From Candidimonas nitroreducens (GTDB lineage: Bacteria > Pseudomonadota > Gammaproteobacteria > Burkholderiales > Burkholderiaceae_B): 64,000 nucleotides of DNA. The stretch's first letter is position 1; each line of letters starts with the position of its first letter. The notes below the pieces were generated by a model. The model did not search any database. It saw only the letters and a list, made by a program, of their open reading frames with translations, and was not told the DNA's origin. The stretch spans positions 186,001 through 250,000 of the forward strand of contig NZ_NJIH01000002.1 in assembly GCF_002209565.1 (NCBI RefSeq), given 5' to 3'. Below, in pieces: positions 41,343 through 49,554 of the stretch. Position numbers and translations under genes: made by a program.

Positions 41343-41582
41343 ATGAATGATACAGCCTCTGCAGACTCGCCCGCCCCGCCGTGGACGGATGCCCCCGAGG
41401 GATGGAACTGGCTGGCGCAGGATCAAGACGGCCGCTGGTTCTGGTATGCCGTGGCACCCCAGCTGGGCTTTGCGGGCGGCGTCTGGCGTTCGCCGCGCCG
41501 CGCCCAGCAGTTTGCCGCGCAGGGCGAGCCGAATCCGCAATGGCACGAGACATGCCGCCATCGGCCCGGCGCGCCGCCCTGA
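41343..41582 (+). CDS. Small Trp-rich conserved-type hypothetical protein
   Basis: Not recognised with certainty. The 79-residue product has six Trp and a compact middle part (WNWLAQDQDGRWFWYAV, GGVWRSPRRAQQF) that looks like a small folded domain, with no signal peptide or membrane segment. It stands alone between the SDR and aminotransferase genes on the plus strand. The Trp spacing is too regular for a shadow frame, so it is probably a real gene. Confidence 0.5.
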   Translation: MNDTASADSPAPPWTDAPEGWNWLAQDQDGRWFWYAVAPQLGFAGGVWRSPRRAQQFAAQGEPNPQWHETCRHRPGAPP

Positions 41583-41619
41583 TCATTCCGGCGCGGGCGC
41601 CCGCGCCTTTTGTCGCCGC

Positions 41620-42984
41620 TCAGGCCGCCTGACTCCGCACCTCTTCGAGCGTATCCACGAAGCGGCCCACCATGTCGCGAACCTGCTCTTCGTTGATGAT
41701 GAGCGGCGGGCAAAATGCGATGCTGTCCTGGATGCCGCGCACGATCAGCCCATGCTCATGCGCCCGCTCGAAAATCGCCGCCCCCATCTTCCCCAGGGGA
41801 TCGAAAGGCCTGCGGGTTGGCTTGTCGGCCACCAGCTCGACGGCGGCGATCAGGCCCGTGCCGCGCACCTCGCCCACCAGCGGATGATCGCCCAAGGCGC
41901 GCAGCGACGACTGCAATACCTCGCCCATGCGGGCGGCATTCTCGATCAGCCCGTTTTCCTCGATGATGCGGATGTTTTCCAGCGCCACCGCCGTAGCAAC
42001 CGGATGGCCGCTGGCGGTGTAGCCGTGCCCGAAGGTGCCCAGCTCGCCGGAATACCTGGCGATGACGGAATGTACTTTGTCGCCCAGCAGCACCGCGGCC
42101 AGCGGCAGATAAGAGGAGGTGATCTGCTTGGACAGCACCATGATGTCCGGCTCGATGCCGAACTTCTGCGAACCGAACATGGTGCCCAGCCGGCCGAAGC
42201 CGGTAATGACTTCGTCGGCGACGACCAGCACGTCGTACTTGCGGCACACCGCCTGGATCTTGTCCCAATAAGTGGCCGGCGGCACGATGACGCCGCCCGC
42301 GCCCATGACGGGCTCGCCGATGAAGGCCGCCACCGTCTCGGGGCCTTCTTCCAGGATCAGGGCTTCCAGCTCCGCGGCCATGCGGGTGGCAAAAGCCTCT
42401 TCGGTTTCACCCGGCTGGCCCTGGCGGTACCAGTGCGGGCAGCTGACGTGCTTCATCTGCGGCAGCGGCAGATCGAAGCCGCGATGGTTGGGCGCCAGGC
42501 CGGTGAGGCTGGCCGAGGCCACGGTGACGCCGTGGTAGCCCTTGTTGCGCGCGATGATTTTCTTTTTCTGGCTGCGGCCCAGAGCATTGTTGTAGTACCA
42601 CACCATCTTGATGACAGTGTCGTTCGCCTCTGAACCCGAATTGGTGAAGAATGCGCTGTGCATGCGGCCTTCGGTCAGCTGCACCAGCTTTTCGGCCAGC
42701 TCGACCGAAGGCGTGTGCGTTTTGTGGCTGAAGGTGTGATAGAACGGCAGCTTGCCCATCTGGGCAGCCGCCGCCTGCACGAGCCTGGGCTCGTTGAAGC
42801 CCACCGCGACGCTCCATAGCCCCGACATGCCCTCGATATATTCGCGCCCCTGATCGTCGTACACGTAGATGCCCTGGCCGCGCTCGATGACGCGCGGGCC
42901 GATCTGCTCGTGCTTGACGGCGTTGGTGTAGGGGTGCAGATGATAGGTGATGTCACGATTCTGGATGGGACTCAGTGCGCTCAT
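41620..42984 (-). CDS. Class-III aminotransferase (omega-amino acid:pyruvate type)
   Basis: PLP enzyme of 454 residues that moves an amino group, usually from an omega-amine or beta-amino acid to pyruvate. K286 in MVLSKQITSSYLPLAAV binds PLP and D257 (VVADEVITGFGR) holds the pyridine nitrogen. FFTNSGSEANDT is the phosphate-binding region. MSALSPIQNRDITYHLHPYTN is the usual N-terminus of the betaproteobacterial omega-aminotransferase. Last gene of the minus-strand Bug-GGT-ThDP-aminotransferase set, 48 bp after the ThDP enzyme. Confidence 0.87.
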   Translation of the reverse strand: MSALSPIQNRDITYHLHPYTNAVKHEQIGPRVIERGQGIYVYDDQGREYIEGMSGLWSVAVGFNEPRLVQAAAAQMGKLPFYHTFSHKTHTPSVELAEKLVQLTEGRMHSAFFTNSGSEANDTVIKMVWYYNNALGRSQKKKIIARNKGYHGVTVASASLTGLAPNHRGFDLPLPQMKHVSCPHWYRQGQPGETEEAFATRMAAELEALILEEGPETVAAFIGEPVMGAGGVIVPPATYWDKIQAVCRKYDVLVVADEVITGFGRLGTMFGSQKFGIEPDIMVLSKQITSSYLPLAAVLLGDKVHSVIARYSGELGTFGHGYTASGHPVATAVALENIRIIEENGLIENAARMGEVLQSSLRALGDHPLVGEVRGTGLIAAVELVADKPTRRPFDPLGKMGAAIFERAHEHGLIVRGIQDSIAFCPPLIINEEQVRDMVGRFVDTLEEVRSQAA

Positions 42985-43032
42985 GCTATGACTCGATGTG
43001 TAAGGATAAGAATCGCCGGTTGGCGGAGCCGC

Positions 43033-44580
43033 CTAGATGACGGCCTCGATGAGAAATGGGCCTTTGCGTGCCAGCGCCGCGCGCAGCAAGTCGACGAAGG
43101 CGGCGCAGTCGGAAGCGCGGGCGGCCTCGACGCCGGCGGCCTGCGCCATGTGCACCCAATCGATTGCGGGCTCGTCCAGGTTCAACATGCGGCTGGCGTT
43201 GCGCCCGGGCTCGCCCGCGCCCACCATCTTCAGTTCGTTGTGCAAGATGGCGTAGCGCCGGTTGGCGAAGATGACGGTGACCACGTCCAGCTGCTCGCGC
43301 GCCTGCGTCCACAGGCCCTGCACGGTATACATGGCGCTGCCATCGGCCTGCATCAGTATGACCTTGCGGTCGGGGCAAGCCACCGCCGCGCCGGTCGCCA
43401 GGGGGATGCCGATGCCGATGGCGCCGCCCGTGATCTGCAGGAAGTCGTGCGGCGCCGCGTTCCAGGTCCATTTGAAGGAATCGCGGCCCGAGCTGACGGA
43501 CTCATCGCAGATGACGGCATTTTCCGGGCTGAGAGCGCCTATGGCCTGGATGACGGCGCTGGCGGTAAGCGCACCGGCGGGCAGATCCGGCTGGCCGCGC
43601 TCGGCCAACGGCACCGCGATGTCGCGCGTCGCACCCACGGCATCGGCAAGCTGTTCCAGCGCTTGCGGCAGATCGTCAGCCGGGCTGGCCAGGGTAATGA
43701 CGTCGCACCCCTCGGGGATCAGCACGCTGGGCTTGCCCGGATACGCGAAAAAGGCCACGGGCGTGCGGGCGCCGATCAAGATCAATTGCTCGGTTCCTTC
43801 CAGCGCCTTGACGGCCGCATCAACCGGATACGGCACGCGCTCGATCGGCACCCGGCCCGCACCGCGTTCCATGCGGCCATTGGACTGCTGCGCCATCAGC
43901 CGCGCGCCGGTTCGCGCCGCGATGCGGGCCGCGGTTTCCAGCGGGCCGGCGCGCAGGGCCTTGCCCGACAGCAGAATGAGGGTCTTGCGCCCGTTGCGCA
44001 GCGCCTCGCGCGCCTGCAGCAAGGCCGCCTCTTCGATGCGGCCCGGCGCGGGCGGATGCGCCTGGGACACGGGCGCCGCGGTCTGCCCCCACGCGGCGTC
44101 TGCCGGCAGGATCAGGGTTGCGATGCCGCCCGGTTCGGTGCGGGCCGCAGCTACGGCGGCCGCGGCGGCACCGGAGACATCATCGGACGACTGTATGCGG
44201 CGCACCCAGTTGGACATGGGGCGCGCCAGGCTTTCGATGTCGGTGGTCAGCGGCGCGTCGTACTGGATGTGATAGCTGGCATGTTCGCCCACGATATTGA
44301 CCATGGGCGTATGGGCGCGGCGCGCATTATGCAGATTGGCCAGGCCGTTGCCCAGGCCCGGCCCCAGGTGCAGCAGCGTTGCGGCAGGCTTTTCCGCCAT
44401 GCGGCCGTAGCCGTCGGCCGCGCCGGTGACCACGCCCTCGAACAAGCCCAGGACGCAACGCATGCGCGGCTTGCGATCGAGCGCCGCGACGAAATGCATC
44501 TCGGACGTGCCCGGGTTGGCGAAGCACACGTCCACATCATTGGCCAAAAGCGTATCGCAAAGACTATCTGCACCATTCAT
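43033..44580 (-). CDS. Thiamine-diphosphate enzyme, acetolactate synthase large-subunit-like
   Basis: Homologue of acetolactate synthase and benzoylformate decarboxylase, 515 residues with the three ThDP domains in order. E48 in LGLFEGVVTGAADGYGRM activates ThDP. The metal-binding motif is MQADGSAMYTV ... NRRYAILHNE (ADGS instead of GDGS). The middle domain is free of FAD-type signatures seen in acetolactate synthase. The reaction is not known; decarboxylation of a 2-oxo acid is the family expectation. Lies between GGT and aminotransferase genes on the same strand. Confidence 0.82.
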   Translation of the reverse strand: MNGADSLCDTLLANDVDVCFANPGTSEMHFVAALDRKPRMRCVLGLFEGVVTGAADGYGRMAEKPAATLLHLGPGLGNGLANLHNARRAHTPMVNIVGEHASYHIQYDAPLTTDIESLARPMSNWVRRIQSSDDVSGAAAAAVAAARTEPGGIATLILPADAAWGQTAAPVSQAHPPAPGRIEEAALLQAREALRNGRKTLILLSGKALRAGPLETAARIAARTGARLMAQQSNGRMERGAGRVPIERVPYPVDAAVKALEGTEQLILIGARTPVAFFAYPGKPSVLIPEGCDVITLASPADDLPQALEQLADAVGATRDIAVPLAERGQPDLPAGALTASAVIQAIGALSPENAVICDESVSSGRDSFKWTWNAAPHDFLQITGGAIGIGIPLATGAAVACPDRKVILMQADGSAMYTVQGLWTQAREQLDVVTVIFANRRYAILHNELKMVGAGEPGRNASRMLNLDEPAIDWVHMAQAAGVEAARASDCAAFVDLLRAALARKGPFLIEAVI

Positions 44581-44721
44581 TGTTCAAACCTCGGTCATCG
44601 GTGTGCCTGGCCCGCAGGCACGGAAAATAAAAAGCCGGAGCACGGCCCGGCCCATGCGCGCGTCCATTTCGGGAAGACTGGGCGGCAAGCCGGCCGCGGG
44701 CCCTGCGGCGGCAAGAGCGCC

Positions 44722-46332
44722 TCAGTATCCCACAGCCTGGCCGTCGCGCCTGGGATCCGATGCGGCAATATAGCCACCGTGCGGCTGGCGCAGAATTACC
44801 TGCGCCGCACCGAAATCCAGGCTTTGCGGCGCCTGCACATCGACATTGTGCCCTTGCTGGCGCAAGGCCTCGACCACTTGCGCGGGCACATGCGCTTCGA
44901 GCATCACGCGCGGCCCCGCCTCGACCCGGAAACGCGGCGCGTCGACGGCCGCCTGCGGATTATGGCCCAGATCGACCAGCTGCTGCATCATCTGCACATG
45001 GCCTTGCGCCTGCATATTGCCACCCATCACGCCAAAGCTGGCGTAGGGCTCCCCGTCGCGCGTGACAAAGGCCGGAATAATGGTATGCATGGGCCGCTTG
45101 CCGGGCGCCACCTGGTTGCGGTGGCCGGGCTGCAGCGTGAAGCTGCGGCCCCGGTTATGCAGCGCGATACCGGTGCCGGGCACCACCACCCCTGAGCCGA
45201 AGCCCTGGTAATTGGACTGTATGAACGAAACCATCATGCCATCGGCATCGGCGGCGGTCAGATAGACCGTGCCCCCGTGGCCGGGCAGCCCCGCCGCAGG
45301 GACGGCCGCCCGGCCGGGGTCGATCTGCGCCGCACGCCGGCGCAGATAGTCGCGGCTCAGCAATTGCCCGGTCAGCTCGCCCATGGCCGCCGCGTCGCCC
45401 ACATGCGCGTGCAGGTCGGCGAACGCCAGCTTCATGGCTTCGATGGGTAGGCTGAACAAGTCCAGCGGCCTGTCGGCGCGCGGCGGCTCGAAGGCATCGA
45501 GCATGCCCAGCGCCATCAGCGCGGCTATCCCCTGGCCATTGGGAGGCAGCTCGTGCAACATGTACCGCCCGCGGTAGCTCATGGACAGCGGCTGCACCCA
45601 ATCGCAGCGGTGCGCGGCCAGGTCGGCTTGCGTAAGCGCCCCGCCGCTATGGGCGGCGAAATCGGCGATGCGCTGCGCCAGCTCGCCTTCGTAGAAATCG
45701 CGCCCCATGCTGGAAGCAATGCGCCTGAGCGTAGCGGCCTGTTCGGGGAAGCGCCACAGGTCGCCGGCACGCGGCGCCGCGCCGTCGCGCAGGAAAGCCT
45801 GGGCGAAGCCGGGCTGATCCTTGAACAGCAAGGCTTGCGCCGCCCATTGGCGCGCAATGGTGGGAGATACGGCGTAGCCGTGCTCGGCATAGGCGATGGC
45901 GGGTTCGAACAAGGCAGCGAAAGGCAGACGGCCGTGGCGCCGCGACAGCTCGGCCCAGCCCGCAACCTGGCCCGGCACGGTCACCGTGCCCCAGCCGAAC
46001 TCGGGCATGGCGGCCCGTCCCTGAAAGAATTCCGGTGTCCAGGCGGCAGGCGCACGCCCCGAGGCGTTGAGCCCGTGCAGGCTGCCTTTGTCCCAGATCA
46101 GCGCGAAAGCGTCTCCGCCGATGCCATTCATGACCGGCTCGACGACGGTCAGCGCAATGGCCGCCGCCAGGGCCGCGTCGACCGCATTGCCGCCCGACAG
46201 CAACATGCGCAGGCCCGCCTGCGCGGCCAGTGGCTGGCTGGTGCTGACGACGTTGGCCGCCAGCAGCGGGATGCGCCGGCTCAGATAGGGAAACTCCCAG
46301 AAGGGATCGGGGGATATGGAATCGGCTGACAT
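44722..46332 (-). CDS. Gamma-glutamyltransferase family protein
   Basis: Ntn-hydrolase that self-cleaves, 536 residues. The new N-terminal nucleophile is T355 in GHGGTVYLTAAD, and the small subunit has ALHNRGRSFTLQPGHRNQ and MGGNMQAQGHVQ. The large subunit shows AGLRMLLSGGNAVDAALAAA. No signal peptide is seen, so it is probably cytoplasmic, unlike the periplasmic GGT of E. coli; relatives hydrolyse gamma-glutamyl amides or cephalosporin side chains. It is in the same direction as the neighbouring Bug and ThDP genes. Confidence 0.87.
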   Translation of the reverse strand: MSADSISPDPFWEFPYLSRRIPLLAANVVSTSQPLAAQAGLRMLLSGGNAVDAALAAAIALTVVEPVMNGIGGDAFALIWDKGSLHGLNASGRAPAAWTPEFFQGRAAMPEFGWGTVTVPGQVAGWAELSRRHGRLPFAALFEPAIAYAEHGYAVSPTIARQWAAQALLFKDQPGFAQAFLRDGAAPRAGDLWRFPEQAATLRRIASSMGRDFYEGELAQRIADFAAHSGGALTQADLAAHRCDWVQPLSMSYRGRYMLHELPPNGQGIAALMALGMLDAFEPPRADRPLDLFSLPIEAMKLAFADLHAHVGDAAAMGELTGQLLSRDYLRRRAAQIDPGRAAVPAAGLPGHGGTVYLTAADADGMMVSFIQSNYQGFGSGVVVPGTGIALHNRGRSFTLQPGHRNQVAPGKRPMHTIIPAFVTRDGEPYASFGVMGGNMQAQGHVQMMQQLVDLGHNPQAAVDAPRFRVEAGPRVMLEAHVPAQVVEALRQQGHNVDVQAPQSLDFGAAQVILRQPHGGYIAASDPRRDGQAVGY

Positions 46333-46409
46333 GATGGCTGCTTGGCTTTTCTATATTTGCGTACTGTCGTACAGCGTTGGCACGGATACTCGCACCGCGA
46401 TGCACGGCC

Positions 46410-47378
46410 CTATTGAACCGGAATATTCGCGCGCTGCACCAGCGATTGAATGACTGGAATTTCCTGCTTGATCTGCTTGAGCAAGGTCTGCGCCGTTCCG
46501 TCCGAAGGTTCGATGCCCATGGCGAGCATGCGCTTGCGCACGGTCTCGTCGGCCAAAGCCACCTTCAGCGCATTGTCCAGCACCCGGGTGCGCGCCTCGG
46601 GAGTGCCCGGCGGAGCCACCAGCGTGAACCAGGCCAGAATCTCGAAGCCGGGGTAGCCCGACTCGCTCATGGTCGGCAGCTTGGGCAGAGAGGACATGCG
46701 CTGCTTGCTGGTGATCGCCAGCACCCCCACCTTGCCGGAATCGACCTGCGGCATGCCCGTGGACACCATGTCGAAGAACAAGTCCACTTCGCCGCTGATC
46801 AGCTGCGGCATGGCCTGGGCCGAGCCCTTATAGGGCACGTGCAGCAGCTTGATCCCGGCTGCTTTCTGGAAATATTCCGCCGCCAGATGCGAAGACGTGC
46901 CGGTTCCGAACGAAGCGATGGTCAGGGCGCCGGGCTTGGCCTTGGCGGCCTGCACCACATCGGCCAGAGTCTTGAAGTGGTCTTTTTTCGCGGTCAGCAG
47001 CACCATGGGCCCGATGCCTATCATTCCGATCGGCGCGAAGGCATCGGGATCGTAGGGCAGTTTCTTGAAGAGGAAGCGATTGGTGACCAGCGTCGAATTG
47101 GTCGCCAACAGGATCGTATAGCCATCGGGCGTGGCACGGGCTACGTGCGAAGCGCCTATGGTCGTCGCGGCGCCGGCGCGATTTTCCACCACGATCGACT
47201 GCCGCAGCGCGCGGCCCATGCGCTCTGCCAATATGCGGGCCAGCCCGTCGGTAGCGCCGCCGGCGGGAAACGGCGTAATCATGGTGATGGGGCGATCGGG
47301 GTAGCCCGCCGCTGCAGCGATGCTCGTCGCGGCGCCAAGAACGGCGGCGGCAAAAAATCGGATTCCGGCTCGAAACAT
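46410..47378 (-). CDS. Tripartite tricarboxylate (Bug) substrate-binding protein
   Basis: Periplasmic solute-binding protein, 322 residues. The signal peptide (MFRAGIRFFAAAVLGAATSIAAA) is cut near residue 24. The mature part starts GYPDRPITMITPFPAGG and has SFGTGTSSHLAAEYF and LLHVPYKGSAQAMPQL, the Bug signatures. ATG 47378 has AGGAG 6 nt upstream. No TctA or TctB membrane gene is near, as is common for Bordetella Bug proteins. First gene of the operon that ends with the aminotransferase, and divergent from the IclR gene. Confidence 0.88.
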   Translation of the reverse strand: MFRAGIRFFAAAVLGAATSIAAAAGYPDRPITMITPFPAGGATDGLARILAERMGRALRQSIVVENRAGAATTIGASHVARATPDGYTILLATNSTLVTNRFLFKKLPYDPDAFAPIGMIGIGPMVLLTAKKDHFKTLADVVQAAKAKPGALTIASFGTGTSSHLAAEYFQKAAGIKLLHVPYKGSAQAMPQLISGEVDLFFDMVSTGMPQVDSGKVGVLAITSKQRMSSLPKLPTMSESGYPGFEILAWFTLVAPPGTPEARTRVLDNALKVALADETVRKRMLAMGIEPSDGTAQTLLKQIKQEIPVIQSLVQRANIPVQ

Positions 47379-47419
47379 TCTTATCTCCTGGTCTTGTCGA
47401 AATAAAGTGCTTTTTTATT

Positions 47420-47444
47420 TTGAATTCCGTACAATGGGATTCAA
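47420..47444. promoter_or_regulatory. Inverted repeat between Bug and IclR genes
   Basis: TTGAATTCC and GGGATTCAA (8 of 9 mirrored) flank GTACAAT in an AT-rich 105-bp intergenic region. A TATAAA (47463-47468) lies 17 bp after TTCAAT (47440-47445), so the right arm covers the IclR -35 box. Likely the operator of the IclR-type regulator acting both ways. Confidence 0.6.
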
Positions 47445-47483
47445 TTCCTATTTTTAGATTAATATAAAACGCCCGGAAGCCAA

Positions 47484-48323
47484 ATGCAAACCTTTTCCCC
47501 GCCCCCCGCCAATACGGCCGAATCGCTTCCGGCCGCCCGGCGTCCGGCGCGCCGCAAACGGGCGCCGGGCCAGGGCGACGCATCGTCGCCCGATTTCGTC
47601 GACGCGCTGGCGCGCGGCCTGAGCGTCCTGCGCTGCTTCACGCCCGGCATCAAGTCGCTGGGCAATCTGGAACTGGCCGAGCGCACGGGGCTGGCCAAGT
47701 CCACAGTCAGCCGCATCGTATATACACTGACGACACTCGGTTATCTGCGCTACAACCCGGAAACGGGGCGCTACGCGCCTGGCTACGGCACCCTGGCACT
47801 GGGCTTCGGCTGCCTCGCCAGCCTCGAGGTGCGCGAAGTGGCACGCCCGCTCATGGAAGCGCTAGCCCAGACAACGGGCGGCGCTGTGGCCCTGGGCGCC
47901 TTCGACGGCCAGTCCATGGCCTACATAGACGCCGTGCACGGATCTTCGGCGCTTTATCTACGTCTGCCCGTCGGCTACCGGGCCAGCATGGACAGCACCA
48001 TGGGGCGCACCTATCTCGCCAGCCTCGCGCAAGCCGAACGCGAGGCCCTGCTGCCGAAGCTGGAACTGCCCCGCGGCATGCCGGCGATCATGCGCAAGGC
48101 CTGCGCCGACTTCGCCGCGGGCGGCTGCTGCTATGGCATCGGCGACTGGCAGCCCGGCATCAACGCAGCGGCGGCCGCCTTCACCGCCATCACGGGCGAA
48201 GGCACCTTCGTACTGAGCTGCGGCGGCCCCGACACTATTCTGTCCGAATCCCGCCTGCGCGGCGAGGTCGCCGCCGGGCTGGCCGACATGGTCAGCAAGC
48301 TGTCTTTGCCCGGCAGCCGCTGA
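47484..48323 (+). CDS. IclR family transcriptional regulator
   Basis: DNA-binding regulator of 279 residues. A basic N-terminal tail (RRPARRKRAPG) leads into the HTH at about residues 37-95 (FVDALARGLSVLRCFTPG, LAERTGLAKSTVSRIVYTL). The C-terminal IclR effector domain has RLPVGYRASMDSTMGRTYL and GGCCYGIGDWQPGINAAAAAF. It is divergent from the Bug-GGT-ThDP-aminotransferase genes, its probable targets. Its last 32 bp overlap the end of the convergent ammonia-lyase gene. Confidence 0.9.
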   Translation: MQTFSPPPANTAESLPAARRPARRKRAPGQGDASSPDFVDALARGLSVLRCFTPGIKSLGNLELAERTGLAKSTVSRIVYTLTTLGYLRYNPETGRYAPGYGTLALGFGCLASLEVREVARPLMEALAQTTGGAVALGAFDGQSMAYIDAVHGSSALYLRLPVGYRASMDSTMGRTYLASLAQAEREALLPKLELPRGMPAIMRKACADFAAGGCCYGIGDWQPGINAAAAAFTAITGEGTFVLSCGGPDTILSESRLRGEVAAGLADMVSKLSLPGSR

Positions 48324-49554
48324 TTCCGGCAGTGTCAACGGAGGCGCGCCACTTCTGTTGGCGCGACAATACCGACGCGGCCGGCACGCCCACGCACTGC
48401 TCGTACACCAGCGGCGCCGTCGCGCCTTCCGTACTGATGAGCAGCGCCCGCGAGGCCGCATTCAAGCCCGCAGCGCCCGCCAGCGCGCGATCCCGCAGCA
48501 GCACAAGCAAGCCGGCCAGCCCGGCCGCCCCGGATTCTCCCGAAACAATGGGCACATCGCCGCAGTCGCCGGCGGCCAGCGTACGCATGGCCTCGATGGC
48601 CGCGTCGTCCGTGATGGTCATGAAATCGTCGACGCTGTCTTGCAGAAAACGCCAGGCCAGCGGCGAGGCCTCTCCGCAGGCAAGCCCGGCCATGATGGAA
48701 TCCACAGTTCCCGTGGCGCCGGCGGGGCGGCCCGCCAAGGCGCTCTGATAGAGGCAATCGGCCTGTACCGGCTCGACTACGATGAAGCGCGGCCGCCGCG
48801 CGCCGTATTTTTCCCACAGATAGCTGACGATGCCGGCCGCCAGCCCCCCTACTCCGCCTTGCAGGAATACATGTGTATAGGGGGGATCGCCCGCGGCGCC
48901 ATCCGCCTGTTCGACGAGCTCGGAAGCGATCACGCCATAGCCCTGCATCACGTCCCGCGGTATGTCTTCATAGCCTTCGTAGGACGTGTCGGATACCACT
49001 TGCCAGCCGTGCGCCGCGGCCAGCCGCGCCGCCTCAGCGACCGATGCATCGTAGTTGCCCGCGATACGCACGATGCGCGCTCCGCAGTCGGCAATGGCGC
49101 GTTCGCGCTCGACACTGACCTGGGCATGCAGCACGATCACGCAGCGGCAGCCGGCGTCGCGCGCCGCCGCGGCCAGCGCACGGCCGTGGTTGCCGTCGGT
49201 GGCGCTGATGACGGTGTAGTCCTTCAGCGTGCCGGCATAGCGTCCCGCCAGCACTGCCTCCGGCTCGAAGCCGGGATGCAGCCGCAGCACCTGGCGCAGC
49301 AGCGCGACGGGCGCACCCAAGGCCTTGAAGCTGCCCAGCGGCGAGCGCTGCGACTCGTCCTTGACGCCGAGCCAGGCGATTCCCAGCCTTGCGGCCAAGC
49401 CGGGCAAGGCACGCAAGGGCGTTGCCCCGTGCGCGATGCCGCGCCACTGCGACAGCCACTGCCGGCTCTGCTCTGCGCACCGGATACTCATGATCGAGCG
49501 CAAGGATTCGGGATACGGCACGCGCGCAGCGTGCTTGTTGGCACTTAGCATCAT
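48292..49554 (-). CDS. dpaL: 2,3-diaminopropionate ammonia-lyase
   Basis: PLP fold-type II enzyme that turns 2,3-diaminopropionate into pyruvate and two ammonia. The 420 residues include K77 in PLGSFKALGAPVALL (PLP lysine), SATDGNHGRALAAAAR, the EGYEDIPRDVMQGY motif of this subfamily, FLQGGVGGLAAG and SGESGAAGLAGLL. The start at 49554 overlaps the amidohydrolase stop (ATGATG), so it is translated right behind it. The 3' end overlaps the convergent IclR gene by 32 bp. A chemically shared pathway with the amidohydrolase is likely. Confidence 0.88.
   Translation of the reverse strand: MMLSANKHAARVPYPESLRSIMSIRCAEQSRQWLSQWRGIAHGATPLRALPGLAARLGIAWLGVKDESQRSPLGSFKALGAPVALLRQVLRLHPGFEPEAVLAGRYAGTLKDYTVISATDGNHGRALAAAARDAGCRCVIVLHAQVSVERERAIADCGARIVRIAGNYDASVAEAARLAAAHGWQVVSDTSYEGYEDIPRDVMQGYGVIASELVEQADGAAGDPPYTHVFLQGGVGGLAAGIVSYLWEKYGARRPRFIVVEPVQADCLYQSALAGRPAGATGTVDSIMAGLACGEASPLAWRFLQDSVDDFMTITDDAAIEAMRTLAAGDCGDVPIVSGESGAAGLAGLLVLLRDRALAGAAGLNAASRALLISTEGATAPLVYEQCVGVPAASVLSRQQKWRASVDTAGISGCRAKTAC

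Noticed and set aside
44602-44630. GTGCCTG/CAGGCAC hairpin near an A/T run between the ThDP and GGT genes
   Set aside because: On the coding (minus) strand the T-run precedes the stem, so it is not an intrinsic terminator.
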